From assembly GCA_020466095.1 (NCBI GenBank), contig CM035806.1, forward strand, positions 143,419,934 to 143,483,933: a stretch of DNA of 64,000 nt, given 5' to 3'. The notes beneath the pieces were generated by a model. The model did not search any database. It was not told the DNA's origin and was given only the letters and a program-made list of their open reading frames with translations. The stretch is from Chlorops oryzae (taxonomy: Eukaryota > Arthropoda > Insecta > Diptera > Chloropidae). A program made the translations under genes and the position numbers. The first letter of the stretch is position 1. Each line of letters opens with the position of its first letter. Shown here in pieces: positions 22,576-35,188 of this stretch.

Positions 22576-24059
22576 TCTTTCGTTTTAACATTGCAATTGT
22601 TTCGCCTAGACCACAGCGACTGCTAAGGATTTCCAAAGTCACAGTTTACAAAAGCTACAATGCTGAGTTGACGGAAAATGGCTGTTGACACCACATAGAT
22701 CCCCTCGAAATGTTCCTTGTTCAGGTGTTTAACTAACACTGGAAACACGACTGAACCTGAACATGTGAAGTGAGAGAGCACGCAATTGTGCCAACCTCAG
22801 TGGCTTCAGCCGTCGGACTTTACTGCCGACGGCGAAAAGTTTACCTAAAATTATGCTTCTTATTTTAAAAAAATTTCGCCAATCCGTATTTTTTTCAATA
22901 AGTATAAATAGATTGTTTTTAACGGATCAAACGACCGCATACCACGAAACCACAAATATTTATGAAATTACAAAAAATAAAAAAAAAAAAATAATGAAAA
23001 GCATTGCCAAATTGCACACTTACCTTTTTAATAAGTTGAAATTTTAATAATAAAAAAGGTTTCCATTTGAAGCACGCGTAAATATGTTGATTAAAGTTTC
23101 TTTTTTTTTTTAATCTCTTATTTCACAATTTCTGTCGCCTTTACGCAGGACGTGTGGACCCAACTCTGACTCTGACTGTGATTCCGCCGATAGGCCATGT
23201 ATCTGCATATACGATTGGCGGTGTTTTGTTCCTTTCCTTTTCAAGGCACAAATGCAAAATCAATGAAGTTTTCGACTTTTATGATTGGCTTTTGGTTCGG
23301 TTCATTCGGCACCATCGAGTTTGGTCTCAGTTCTGATTTAGAATTCGAATGTTTTCGTTTTTTTGTTTTTACTTTTTATTATTTTTATTTGGTTTTTTTT
23401 TTTAACTTAAATTGAAATGTTTTTCTCTTCTCATTTTCCTTTTCATTCAAAAGGCAAATCTCGCGCAGCGCTTTTTATTGTGTTCAATTTTCTGAAAATA
23501 TCGAATTTCCTCACAATGAAACCCATAAAAATTTTACGCATTCATAGACAATGATTGAGAGGTTTTCTTTTCTTCGTCGGTTTTCATTCGCTCAATCCTA
23601 TTCTCCTTCTTCTTTCTTCTCCTTCTTCTCCTTCTTCCTCTCTTCACCTAAGATGCTGTTAAAACGTGATTTCTTTTAGAGTTTCTTTCGTCTTTCGTTA
23701 AGTTGCAGCAAAGAATTTCGAAGACATTAAACGAGGAGCGCCAAAACGGAAAGGGGAAAGCTAAATGAAAAGGAAAACGAAAAAGGAAAGAGGGAGACGG
23801 GGGGGGGCGGGGCGAAATGATTATGAAAACATGAAATATGAAAAATATGTCAAAGAAGAAGAACGTGAAATGTCAAAAGCTAAGAAAACGATTAGGAAAC
23901 AATTGAAGCCAATGCCGTGTAAGAAAACTTAAAACGGTCGATTCCATTCCGAGTATTATACCTGTATACCTAAGCTCTATGATTGTTTTTATGCCTTAGA
24001 CAAGCTTTAAGTTACATTCGAAATTGTTTTACTTTTGTGTGCTAACAACTTAAAAAGTC
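22576..24059. other. Intergenic; GC hairpin, CTT repeat
   Basis: A perfect 8-bp hairpin gccgtcgg/ccgacggc with a 9-nt loop at 22809-22833 stands out against the AT-rich background. (TTCTCC)n occurs at about 23600-23640 and a G run at 23800-23808. A good splice-acceptor-like tract ends with cag at 23147-23149. No gene recognised. Confidence 0.4.
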
Positions 24060-24189
24060 TGTTGATTTAGGTGGGGCATCTATCCAAACAACATATTTTC
24101 GCCGCCCATATATTATTGGTTGTTTTCTACGATACGGCAGCCAAATAAAAATATGGGCTCAGCGTTGTTGGGACCATGATTCGACCTTG

Positions 24190-24430
24190 AAGTTTTTGAC
24201 ACTTTTCTAGCGAAAGTAACGATACACCTTACTTGTGAGCGTGGCAGTTTTTAATGGAGATTTGTGCCTCTGCCAACAAATTTGGCACCCGTCGGATAAA
24301 CAGAGAGACGGAAGAATGGACATGGCTCAATCAACTTAGTTTTCGAGTTTATATGAGATATAAGACTAATTCTGGGGACCATAGATCTAGCTGTTGCATA
24401 ATCTTCACAAAATAAATATACCCCACTAAA
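24190..24430 (+). mobile_element. Degenerate DINE-like fragment
   Basis: The order of landmarks follows the 3' half of the DINE-like family: 'gagcgtggcagttttt', 'caaatttggcacccgtcg.ataaacagagagacgg', 'atggacatggctcaatcaac', 'agtttatatgagatataaga', then 'aaataaatatacccc'. No tetranucleotide expansion remains. An old copy or related subfamily. Confidence 0.4.
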
Positions 24431-26410
24431 GCTGAACCAAAAAACAACATACGATTTTTTTTTTTTTTTTTTTTGTGAACTAGTTTCGATTTTTTAATTT
24501 CGTCTCCTGGATTGGGCCACTTATCTTCATGAATAAGGCTCTTCTGGCTCAATCTTTGAAGAACAGTCTCAAAGTGAGCTAATCATAATAGTGAGTACAA
24601 CCATTCGAATACGCCTCACAGTTTCCTCACTCATTTCGTGATACGACCTTGAATTATAATTAATGAAAAAAAAAAAAAAATTAATAATAAAACGCACCGG
24701 GGAAAAGTCCCTCAAAAGTCTTTCAATCTCGCTCTTTTTCAAATAGATAGGCTTGTTCCAAATGTAACACGATTCTCCTATGAACAGAGAGACCTCTGTG
24801 ACACTCGCAATTGACGGTGACTGACCAATCCACCCAGGATACTCTAAATAAAACCCGTCGCATCACCAAAAAAAAAAAAAAATACCACAAAATGGACCCC
24901 ATTGGAATGCGATACGGCATCGCTAAATCAATACGAAGAAAAATCTCTAAGATCGTCATATGCTTAAGGATCGATGCTCTTTGTGGTCGAATTCCGAAAA
25001 TTGCCTGGACATACTTTAAGGTTTGACTGTTCAAGTTCTAAGTTAAGTCCACTATTTTCCATATTCAATTCATTATTTAAAGCTTTCTTTTGATCATACC
25101 AAAGCTCAGGATTTCATGCTTTGATCTAAGGCCCCACAAATTTTTATGCATTATCCTTGCACTGCTCGAAAGATCAAGATGAAAAGAAATTGAGAAAACA
25201 AAAGCAAAACAAACAAATAAATAAACGATCGCAGATTAAATTCATTCATCAAGCAGGAACTATAAAAATGGGAAATTTTTAAAGCATACTTTGAAGCGTC
25301 GATTTTCTTTTTCTTTGAATGGATACACATGTTCTTTGAAAAATGATTTGAGAGCATTTAAAATTGAGTTCTTTCGAACGAAAAAAAAAATATATATTAA
25401 TTATTATGAACTCCTGTTACAATGAAAGCGCTTCGAAATAATCTTTCAAGAGTAAATAATTTTAAAGGATAAGCCGCATACAAGTGATGCTGTGTTCCCA
25501 ATTCTTAATCGAATAATAATAAAAGTATAATTTTGGGAAAAAATAAAGCCTGAAAATATTACACTCAAAGATTCCTCCGGCCCGCTTATTTAACGTTCGT
25601 GAAACATTGCGTGAAAGATAAAAATTTTTATCGAACGGTTACGAAAGTAATTTTTTCAAAAGTTAATTTTGAATTGTTGCCTTTTCTTTTCTATTTGATT
25701 GTATTCAATTTCGTTTTGTGCTTTGCTTCATTTTTATTTAGACAGAAATGATTTTTGTTTTTTCTAGACTTTTTCGCACTTTAAGTTGACTTTTTCGGGT
25801 ATTTACTTTGCATCCTAGTAACGATTCGTATCCAAGTCAAGTCAAGCCAAGTCAAGTCAAGTCATGCGACGTCCTTGCGCGTTGCACGTTGTTCATCCGT
25901 TCGTCCGTTTGTGTTCATTCGTTCAATCGTTCGTTCGGTTGTTTGTTGGGTTTGCTGGTTTGTTGGTTCGTTTGTTTAAATTGAAGAATTGAGTAAAGTA
26001 TTGAGCTGGCATGAATGAAGCTCTGCACACATAATGCCTCATTGAGAGTCAACAAAAACCAAGAGAAAATATTTGAATACAAAAGTCAATTTTCTGAGCT
26101 CGCTTTTTTTTTTTGGTGGATTTGTGTTTTCGAGCATGCTTAGCACGTTTTCCGCACCCCCTTCACCATTCCCCCGCCCATCGCTCACCGCTTCACATTG
26201 TTTGCCATTCCCTCGCTTCGCTTTACCTTTACCGAAACTATTCACAGCATAGATATATGTAAGTATATTTGGATTTGGAATTCGTGCACATGTTTGCGAT
26301 GATCAAATTATTATTTTTTTATTTTTTCGTTTAATTGTTACAAAATATTATTTCGGCATTAAAAATTTTTTAATAAATTTATTCGATTTTTGAATTTTGT
26401 GATCTTTCGG
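24431..26410. other. Intergenic, no gene recognised
   Basis: AT-rich with poly-T at about 24456-24474 and poly-A at 24664-24680 and 24868-24882. (AAGTC)n occurs at about 25836-25864 and (CGTT)-type repeats at about 25895-25975. ORFs at 24349-25034 run through the homopolymers and lack domains. Confidence 0.5.

Positions 26411-26413
<3 letters not shown>

Positions 26414-26461
<48 letters not shown>
26414..26461. repeat. (GA)n microsatellite
   Basis: About 48 bp of uninterrupted GA immediately before a GC-richer island (26500-27400). Long GA tracts near promoters are typical GAGA-factor targets in flies; a role here is inference only. Confidence 0.9.
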
Positions 26462-26463
<2 letters not shown>

Positions 26464-26499
26464 CAGAAGAGAAAATATATTAACCAAAAAAAAAAAAAA

Positions 26500-27410
26500 T
26501 TTTTTTTAATTTTATAAATGCACCGAACACATTGGGATTGTTTCGGCAGCTACCTGCGGAACCGCCCTAAACAGCAAAATGAAACTGAAATTGAAAATTG
26601 GTGAATATTTGAAGGCACACCAACGAACGGCCACAATATTTGACGCGACCGCGCACACCGACGAAACAACGCGAAACGATACAACAGAATCAAGCAAGCA
26701 AGCTGGAAAGCTGAGCTAGCAAGCAGCGATGAGACAAGACGATGCCATTTATTCCATGCGATGTGAAACGAATTGAAACGAATCGAAATACGAATTGCAA
26801 CGACGATAAAAACGAAACACAGCTTACCAGGATAAACGAAACGAACGAACGAAACAAACGAAACAAATGAAACGCATAGAACACAGGACACTCCGCAGAA
26901 GCCAAAGCGGCGACGGCGGCCGCGACGGCTGCTGCTGCTGCTGCTGCTGCCCTACCCAAACCAAAATCTCATAAAATTCCAAAAATTCTTTTACACAAAA
27001 GCCTTAGTAAATGATTAAAATTTTTATTTTAAAAATCAAGAAAAATAAGAAAATAAATAAAAAATTAATAAATCAAATTAAACAGAAAAAAAAAAATCTT
27101 TTTTTTTTCTCTCCCCAATTTTCGAGAGAAAACCGAAAACTTTTAGCAAAATACCGACCAAAGCAGCGCAATCAATAAGTCCACAAGACGCACGCCAAGA
27201 ACACAATCGACGAATATCCAAAACAGCAAAGCTCCCGCAAACAAATATGTAAACACGCCGCACTGAACAAACTGAATGAAGTACGAACCACGCACACGGA
27301 CACGACGATTGTTCATACGAGTGTCCTGCGCGCCATTCTCTTGCCAGACTCTCGCTCACATGTCATGCTGCAAGCTGCTTGTCTTCTTCTTCTTTCTCAT
27401 TAGTGTTGCT
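26500..27410. other. GC-richer single-copy island, possible promoter or 5'UTR region
   Basis: Clearly higher complexity than its surroundings, with (CTG)n at about 26930-26950, many CpGs and CGAAAC/CGAACGAA runs. A 46-codon plus-strand frame starts at ATG 26579 (MKLKLKIGEYLKAHQRTATI...) and ends TAG at 26717-26719; it could be a uORF. The minus-strand ORF with a poly-Ala start (26690-26959) is the CTG repeat translated. No domain recognised. Confidence 0.3.
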
Positions 27411-27447
27411 AACATTAAGCGATTTCACGATTTAAATTACACCACAC

Positions 27448-28394
27448 TAGGGCATGCAATCCCGGACGGGTTTTCTGATCCCGGGATTTCGGGATTAATT
27501 TTTTATAAATCCCGGGATCCCGGGATCCCGAAAATTTTCGTGGCTAATAGAATGCGTCAAAATATAGGTAGTAAAAACGGCTTTTATTAAATAAAATAGC
27601 TTTTATTTAAACTAATAACCAAAAAGAGCATTCAGTCTCGCATGAACAAAAGGTTTTTTCATCTTAAAGTTAAATATAATAACATAAAAAATATAAAATT
27701 AAATAAACAGGTTGTCCAGAAAACTTTAGCAAAAAATGAAACCGCCGATAGGTCGATTCAAGAGAAATATGCTTTGATTTTAACCCACCTTTCTAAGTGG
27801 TACCGTTTACGAGCTGTATCACCTCAAAAAAGTGTATTTTTGTATCGAATTTTGAGTATAACTTCGTTTTAAATAAAATTTTTATATATATTTATGTATA
27901 TATATTCAGGTAACAATTGGCAGATCAATTATTTTTGAAATAACTTCTAAGCAAAACGAGTGCATCAAGTGTATCGTCTGAGAGACTAAATCTTATTTTA
28001 TTACAAAACTTTCCAGATGTTGAAAAACATCTCTTTCAAACTCAACACTTGTGACAGGAATTGTTAACAGGCAGTCATGTGCTAATTGCAGATAAGTGCC
28101 GAGTTTTCCACAATGAAAAAAAAGACTTATTTCTTGAGTCACAATTTGAATAAAGCGTAAGTTAGGGCTATGAAAAGCTTATCGAATTAGCAAAGTATCG
28201 CGATTTTATGTATATCGATTTGATTTATCAGCAAATTGTTATGTCAATGTTGTACACAAACGGCAAAATTTTACCAGAAAAAAATGGCAAAGAAAAATCC
28301 CGAAAATCCCGGGATTTGGATTTTTTTCCGGGACAAAATAAGGGCTCGGGATCCCGGGATTTCGGGATTCGGGATCCCGGGATTGCAAGCTCTA
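27448..28394. mobile_element. Non-autonomous hAT element, 947 bp, with 8-bp target duplication
   Basis: CACCACAC is present immediately left (27440-27447) and right (28395-28402), a perfect 8-bp duplication as hAT elements make. TIRs: left TAGGGCATGCAATCCCGG, right reverse complement TAGAGCTTGCAATCCCGG (16 of 18). Subterminal regions at both ends are packed with GGGATCCC/CCCGGGAT repeats, as found at hAT transposase-binding regions. The interior is AT-rich with short ORFs (for example 27642-27872) that could be transposase debris, but no RRM or catalytic motif is visible. Confidence 0.9.
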
Positions 28395-28605
28395 CACCAC
28401 ACTAGACGATTCATCCATTTGGAGAATTATCTCAAAAATACGCTGCATACTTTAAGGCGAAAGTTTATAATTTTCATTGTTTATTTTGCTCTTGCTCCTC
28501 CCTCCAATATAAACTGGTTTTTGCCATTTTATGCAGAGATTTTGAAAACTAATATCCTATTTCTTTTACTTAAGGAATCAACTTTAAATATAAAATGAAA
28601 AAAAA

Positions 28606-29222
28606 AAAACAAGTAAGGGGAGCCTGACAATAGAATACCCGACACAGACACACATGTTCAAATAATTTTTAATATCAAGAGGTGTTTAAGGCCATTACGG
28701 GCCCCATATACCGACTTTTGTTGCATTTCTTTATTAAAACCGCCCTTTTTCCACGCCCACTTTTCCAATTTTTTTGATCGGAGGATTTTAATCGGAGGCC
28801 TTAATATAAGCTCAAATTCTAAGTTTCATGGGAATATCTCAAAAAATCCGATTTTGAGGCAGTTTTGAGATTTTTGTGACAGACCCTAGTACTGGAGGTA
28901 CCCCTAAAAATGGTCCGATCGGGCCCGTTCTCGAACTTGTTCTTACTCATGCCCCCGTGAGCACGCGGATCAAATTTCGTCAAGATAGCTCAACTACTTC
29001 GATAAGATAACTGTATACAGACAGACAGACGGACAGACAGACGGACAGACAGACGGACAGACGGACAGACAGACGGACGGACGGACATGTCTAAATTGAA
29101 TCTCCTGGTGACGCTGATCATTTTTATATAAATTTTGTATGGTCTATCTCGACTGGTTCTGGGTGTTACACACAACCACACAATTGCAATATACCCTCGA
29201 CACAGAGTGTGTCGGGCATAAA
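28606..29222 (+). mobile_element. DINE-like element, copy 4, internally deleted
   Basis: Starts 'acaagtaaggggagcctgac', missing about 15 bp of the family 5' palindrome, and ends with the 3' hairpin cgacacagagtgtgtcggg at about 29217. Compared with copy 1 it lacks one of the two 'ccacgcccac' body modules, giving about 617 bp rather than 874. The GACA/GACG tract is at 29013-29090. Confidence 0.75.
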
Positions 29223-29700
29223 AATCTTTTACAACTCTTCAAAAAATAAAAATTAATTATTTGTAAACTAGTGTAATTGATTGCTCACCAGCGACGAGCA
29301 ATTTTGATTCTGTTCTAAAGATACAAATTTCAATCAAAACTTGAAACAATAGGCCAAACATGAAAACATAATAAAATTCCCATTACACTGGAGAAGACCA
29401 GTCATTACAAAAATGTATCGCATTTGTACTGCATGATGTACAGTCATTATACATTTCTATAATTTTTCCGGTTTCTATAGAGCTTTATTTCTAAACGCAA
29501 AGTCTGAGATGGGTGGCGAGAAGTCCTACAGATAACAATAAGTTGGAGCTTATTTTTCTGGTCCTTCTAAATCTGAAAGCTTGGAGAGTCATCGTGCAAC
29601 TGTGGACTTATAAAAAAAAATTTTTTTTTAATTAGATAATTTAAAGGGATGAATATTTATCCCTCATTGATTTTGGTGAAACCAGTAGCAGCACTCACCT
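29223..29700. other. Intergenic, nothing recognised
   Basis: AT-rich, with A/T homopolymer runs near 29611-29630. No ORF or repeat family supported. Confidence 0.5.
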
Positions 29701-29702
29701 AT

Positions 29703-29858
29703 ACTTTTTGGTATAGAGATCTAGTTCAGACGCAAACTTTTGGTATAGAGATCTAGTTCAGACGCAAACTTTTGGTATAGAGATCTAGTCCAGACGCAAA
29801 CTTTTGGTATAGAGATCTAGTCCAGACACAAACTTATGGTATAGAGATCTAGTTGAGA
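29703..29858 (+). repeat. 32-bp tandem repeat, five copies
   Basis: The unit is built on 'ggtatagagatctagt' followed by 'Y-cagacgcaaactttt', with starts at 29710, 29742 and onward at 32-bp spacing. Copies differ at one to three positions; the last is the most diverged. There are no spacers, so this is a minisatellite and not a CRISPR array. Confidence 0.9.
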
Positions 29859-30274
29859 CACATCTGAACTTTTGACTTAGCTCCGAAATGCTTTCCATAC
29901 ATTTTTGGGAAATCATAGATGGAGTTGCCCTAGGGCTTTGTAATTTGGCATGGACGTTCCTTTGTGAATTGCTAAGAGATTCCAAAAAAGTTTTTAAATA
30001 AATTCAATTCCATTCTATCAGTTTTTGAGAATTATTTTTTATTTATGAGAACATATAGGAAGATATCCTCAAAAGATATCATTTCAATCCTACAGAAAGA
30101 TTCTTAATGTATGGACACTCTCATAGAAGTAAAATACTCGTATTAAGAAAACATAAAAGAATTTTAATTATTGGGAAAAAAATTCCTCATCATTAATGTC
30201 CTTTGATCAAAGATTTCAATCTGTTATCAAAATTTGGATTTTTAGTTTGCTATGGCGAAAAGGTCCCTATAAAA

Positions 30275-30470
30275 ACGTTAGACAGACAGACAGATAGACA
30301 GAAAAATAGACAAACAGACAGACAAGAATCCAAACAGAATGGCTATAGCAATAGCAGACAAATCAATCGATAGCAGGGCAAAGCTCAGTTCAATCGATCA
30401 TCTCCTGGATCATTTATATTTCCATCGAATGATCCTCGTTGAGATTTCTTGAAGATACCGTAATGTCATA
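30275..30470 (+). mobile_element. Possible degenerate DINE-like fragment
   Basis: A (GACA)n tract (30279-30330) is followed by 'gaatggctat', then 'tctcctggatcatttatatt', which parallels 'acatgtctaaatcgaatctc' and 'ctggtgacgctgatcatttc' of the intact copies. The 3' hairpin is not visible. Confidence 0.35.
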
Positions 30471-30619
30471 TCCATGTGAAAGTCCCAGTAGTGACCTATC
30501 ACCGTTTTAATAGCGAATCCGAAAAAAGGATAATTGAAAATTCATCGGGCTAAAAATTATGCTGAACTAATTTTTGAAATAGCAAATTTTTTTCTTTAAT
30601 TTTATTGATTTAGTTTGCA

Positions 30620-31230
30620 GCATTAGTCAATGCAGCATCGTCAGGGGGTGGAACTTTCCACACCAAAAATGAACCCTCATCGCATCCCTGGTGTGTCTCA
30701 CCTCTGCTTCCCCTTTGCTCGAGTACGGGCGATTCGCATTGGTAAATTGTGGTGGTTTGACTAGCGCATCGAACAATCGTCGGCATCGAGCATCCAGCAT
30801 CGTAATGCTGCGCTCTGTGATTATGTTACCAAAATAACGACAGACTGCCGTCACACACAAGCCGACACACAGGATTACATACTACACAATGCCTTTACGC
30901 ATCCAAAAATGGATCCGGCTGCGAATTTGCATTCCAAACTGAATTTGAATGCCCATATCATTGAGACATCGTCGGACATAATTTACGCGATTTTGGCCGC
31001 ACATGTATTCACTGTATGTCTCGTGGGCTTATTATTACGTTTCAGCCGTTAATCGCGGCTTTTCCGAGTGTAATATGAGCTTGTTCCGGGACAGCAGGAA
31101 ATCTGAATTCTCGATTTCAAGTCAATATTACGACATTAGGAACGTTACGGCACACCTTTCTCAGTGTCGCATGTGGTATAAATTCCGTTAGGGTGCTGTT
31201 GCGCCCGCATCATTCGCACACAAAAGGTAA
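30620..31230. other. Higher-complexity island, no gene recognised
   Basis: About 600 bp with near-balanced composition in an AT-rich neighbourhood, free of the window's repeat families. ORFs on both strands (30627-30860 minus, 31003-31191 plus) are short and domain-free. Candidate conserved non-coding or cis-regulatory DNA. Confidence 0.3.
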
Positions 31231-34195
31231 ACAAGCACACTTGATCGTTTTATAAGGAGGAAATATGAACAAATGTTCTAACAAAATTTCTCAGATTTTA
31301 TTCTGCTGGTATCATTAAGAAGAAATAAGCAGATGAAAAACAAAAAAAAAAAAAAAAAAATCAAAAATAAATATATGTATGAAAAATATCTGAAGGTACA
31401 TATGCACAAGCCTTCGGTGTTAATGTTCCTCATAACCTCTTCAGAATGGAATGAATCCACAAGTGTTGCATGCAATTAGGCGTTTTCTTATGCTTGAGAG
31501 CTAACTAAATTATGTTCTTTTGCACAAGTGGCCAATCATAGCCCTTCGGTTACACTGTAACCCTCTAAAGTTTTGAAATATGAAGAAAAGAACAAAAAAA
31601 AAAAAAAAAAAAAGAAACGAACATAAAAAGCCCTGATCTATTCACATTTTTGGAGCATAGTCCGGTTTTGGTTCAATGAAAATTCGCGTGAATATTAGCT
31701 GAATAGCGATCTAGATGATTCCCAGCGCTTTTTGATAGAATGGGGGATGTCAGAGAGGGATGTCTTGGGGTTTATTCATGGGAGACTGATATCGGAAACG
31801 GGAGCCTCTAAATAACTCAACACGAGGGTGAGTGCCCTGGGCTAACAATAAGTTCCGGGGACACAGAAGAGCTTAAGAGGTGTGTCCGAAGAAGTCTTAC
31901 GATTTTTTTTTTTTTTTTTGTGTTCTTTTAGGGTCGTAGTCTTCGACTCGGTTTAAGCGCTTCGAAAGTTTAAATTCTCTAATATATTTCTATATTCTTC
32001 ATGCCAGCTTAAGTCACAAAATACTTTGGCTATATTTGAAATTTAAAAAAAAATTTTATATAAAATTAATAAACCTGGTTTAAACTGTCCTGAAGACTAT
32101 CATTTGAAAGTTGAAACCTTCAAATAGTTTAAACTAGGTTGTAGGCTATGAGCCTTATAGAGGCACATCTTATTAAAATGTTTCTTCGAGGAGTATGGTC
32201 TACAGAAGGACTCAATTTTTATTTGTATTTTTTACCTGCTGTTTTCGAAGCTGCCGTATAATTTTTTTCTAGTATTTTCCTTTCCGAAATTCTTCTCTTC
32301 TTTTCCAAGGAAAAGTTGCGTCTCTCCTAAATTCTGTGAGCTAACAAGCATCTGCAACAGTTTTTACACGATCAGAAGATTGATATTTCGAAATTTGCAC
32401 AAGCACAAATTAATTTCGATAAATACTTTTTAAGAGCTGGATGTCTGGCAATGCCAGTTCCATTTCACCGACCTGCCCGATTTTATATGAATTCTTTTTC
32501 GAATCCTGTTCGAAATCAGTATCTGGAGACATCGAAATCATCATACCTTCCAATCCAATTACTCGCTTAAATGTTGCGGTTCTCACTTTTAACTTTCCCT
32601 TCCCCTAAAAGAATTATTTTCAATCCCACCAGGCTTAGATTTCACTGGGTTGACGTGTTTCCTTCTAAAAAATAAAAAAATAAAAGAGCAGAAAACAAGG
32701 AGTCTCGATTTGAACGCATCACATTTTCCATGCTCCCGGAATCGATTCACGTCTGTCGAATAAATTAATAACAGCCCAACTATAAGCATATGAAATTGTT
32801 TGTGGGCAAAACTGTGTGTGCATGATTGTGCGTGCGTTTTTTAAGCATTTCCGTTTCGATTTTCATATTAGTGCATGAAGTTTCCGCTGCAAGTGATGCT
32901 CAGAATGTGGTCCAAGCTCGCTCGATGTTATCAAACCGAGAAGCCCATTTGTTTGGATTGCTTGTTTGTCATTGCTCATGTTATTGTTGTTGTCATGGCC
33001 ATTAGCTGTGGGAGGGTGTGTATGTTCTGTGTTTGGGTATTTTAGAACTAAACGAGCTAGCATCTGTCCACTTCCGCTTGAAGGTTTTATGTTTTTTTTT
33101 TCTACAAAATTTCTAAATGAATATGAGAATTATGGAATGGGAAGCAAAATGATATTTAATAGCACCAAAAAAACCAATCGCACCACACCTCACATCCTTC
33201 TTTCTCCCTCTCTTGATCTCTCCCCATCTCTCTGTCTTTTTCGCTCTCCCTAAAATGTAAGTAAAGGATAGAATAGTGTCTAGCAGTGAGTACTCAACGG
33301 CTGCGGTGTAGAGCAGTGCAGCAACCCACGCACGCATATCCTTGCTTTCTTCCAAAGATCGATAGCCCATGTCAAAGTCCTGGCGTGAAAGCGGCGGTGG
33401 TGAATGAGTGTTGTTTTGTATTTTTTTTTTTTTTTTGCCTCCTTTACCCGTCGTATTTTCCCAAAGTCTCTCAGCATTTGAATGTTTAAATTTCTCGAAA
33501 TGAAACTTATAGGCCTTCAAGCAAAACAGCTCATCATCACATCGATGAGCGAAGTGGAAAGGTCACAGCTCATCAGGGAAAGTGGCATTTTCAAGTAAAA
33601 GATAAACATTCCACACTCACTTAACATCGAGAAGACAAAAAAAAAAAAAAAAAACCATTGGCTGAAACAAAGAAGAGGGCAAGAAGGGAGGAAATCTATT
33701 GATGAAAAATACAGAAGAAGCAGAAGACGACGAAGAAAGAAGAAACAAAAAATATGCTTGTAATTTTTGTGAAAAAGGCGTTTTCGTTGTCTGCATTCAT
33801 TAAACGCAATTTAGGACTCGCTGCAGTTCATTGGTTTCACTTCGCACTTCATTTGTGCGTCTCACGCTCATACACGCTCGATCGAGTGCTTGCATGCGGA
33901 GTGTGTCTCGTGCGGCATGCAGCAGCAAAGCACAAAGGCGCTGCAATGCGATGCGATGCAATACGTTTCGAGATGTAAAGCGTTTGCATGCAGCATTTCC
34001 CGTAACGCTCACCGCAATTATAAAGCAATTAGGCCTGTTTACATGCATACACTAAGCATATGCCCTTGTTCCCGAGCCACAAACAGATAGGCGGCTAAAT
34101 GAGAGGGAGAGACGAGGAGCCACTTGAACGGTGTCTTCCTCTCTTAGGTGAATTGCGTAATTGAATTCATAAATGGCTGCATTGGTTGGATTGAT
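31231..34195. other. Intergenic, no gene recognised
   Basis: Several poly-A/poly-T tracts (about 31340, 31594, 31903, 33421, 33637). 33200-34100 is of higher complexity, with ORFs open on both strands and (GCATGC/GCAATGCGATG)-type short repeats at 33935-33965. No protein family recognised. Confidence 0.4.
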
Positions 34196-34198
34196 TCA

Positions 34199-34262
34199 AC
34201 GAAGACAGAACGTAAGGAAGGAAGGATGGAAGGAAGGAGGGAAAGAAGGAAGGACGGACAGT
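34199..34262. repeat. (GGAA)n-type microsatellite
   Basis: Imperfect AAGG/GGAA/GGGA repeat of about 60 bp. Confidence 0.8.
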
Positions 34263-34691
34263 GGGTACGCATGATATACTTTCGCTTTAAAGTATTCTAA
34301 GATTGATTTATTTGCACATCATATTTCTGTACTAAGCTTTCATTGCTTAAAAATAAGAATTTGTTGTCCCTGCCCAATAACTACTGGTAGATGGGAAGAG
34401 TTTTTTTGTTCACATGAAGACCCAATCCGATCCACCAAATACTATTTTGTTTCGGTGAATCTTGGACTTCAAAAAGACGAAGAAAAAAAAAAAAAACCAA
34501 TCACTAGCTCTTTCATATTCACATGGAACACATGGAAATTTTTTCATTGAATACTCTGTAATGTGAACAGTCCAAAACCCTTCTAGTGTGAACGAAAAGC
34601 AAAAAACGAACATCACAAAAGGCATATTTAAAGCGCCAAATCCTTGTTCTTGTGTAAAATGTGCTACACAGATATTTTGCTCTCTCCAACG

Positions 34692-35122
34692 TACATGCCC
34701 TGCAGGACATGACTATAGTGAATCTATACTCTTTCGCTACTGGCCGCGTCGACAGTACTACTGACCAGCTATAAACGCCGCATTGCTTTGCGCTATATCC
34801 ATTTAACATTGAGTTGTCATTGCATGTCTATATGTAGACCATAGAACTAATGACGAGCTATTAATGTCGATAGGTATTATGTAGAAAAAAGGAGTACTCT
34901 TTCGCTAGTACCGATGCATAGACAAAGTTACGACGAATCACTAGTTGGAGACACCTTGTCGACATATTCAGTAGAGATAAACTATATCTTTCGACAATAT
35001 AACTTTTCTAGTGCTACCGCTTGGAAAAGCTGTTGACTTTTGAACTACTTCACTTGTCTATACTGACGAGAGTATAGACAAGGGGCCATATGGCGACAGG
35101 CTTGCTGCAGGGTATGTCCATA
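34692..35122. mobile_element. Possible foldback element
   Basis: The ends catgccctgcag (34692) and ctgcagggtatg (ending about 35116) are inverted with one mismatch. The interior repeats 'tactctttcgcta' twice and holds a perfect 12-bp hairpin, cttgtctatact-gacgag-agtatagacaag, at 35053-35082. No target duplication is clear. Confidence 0.35.
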
Positions 35123-35188
35123 CTGAAAGAGCTGCTTCCATCTTACTGTACGGATCACCATAGTGGTAAGCCTGTTAATTTCACACTA

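Noticed and set aside
21638..23150. Splicing of the candidate exon to the acceptor at 23149
   Set aside because: Joining in that phase creates a TGA at the junction, and the following sequence does not look coding.
26690..26959. Poly-Ala protein on the minus strand
   Set aside because: Created by a CTG repeat and followed by compositionally odd Phe/Val/Arg text with no domain.
29703..29858. CRISPR-like repeat array
   Set aside because: Direct head-to-tail copies without unique spacers in a eukaryotic context; the same applies to 44640-44885.
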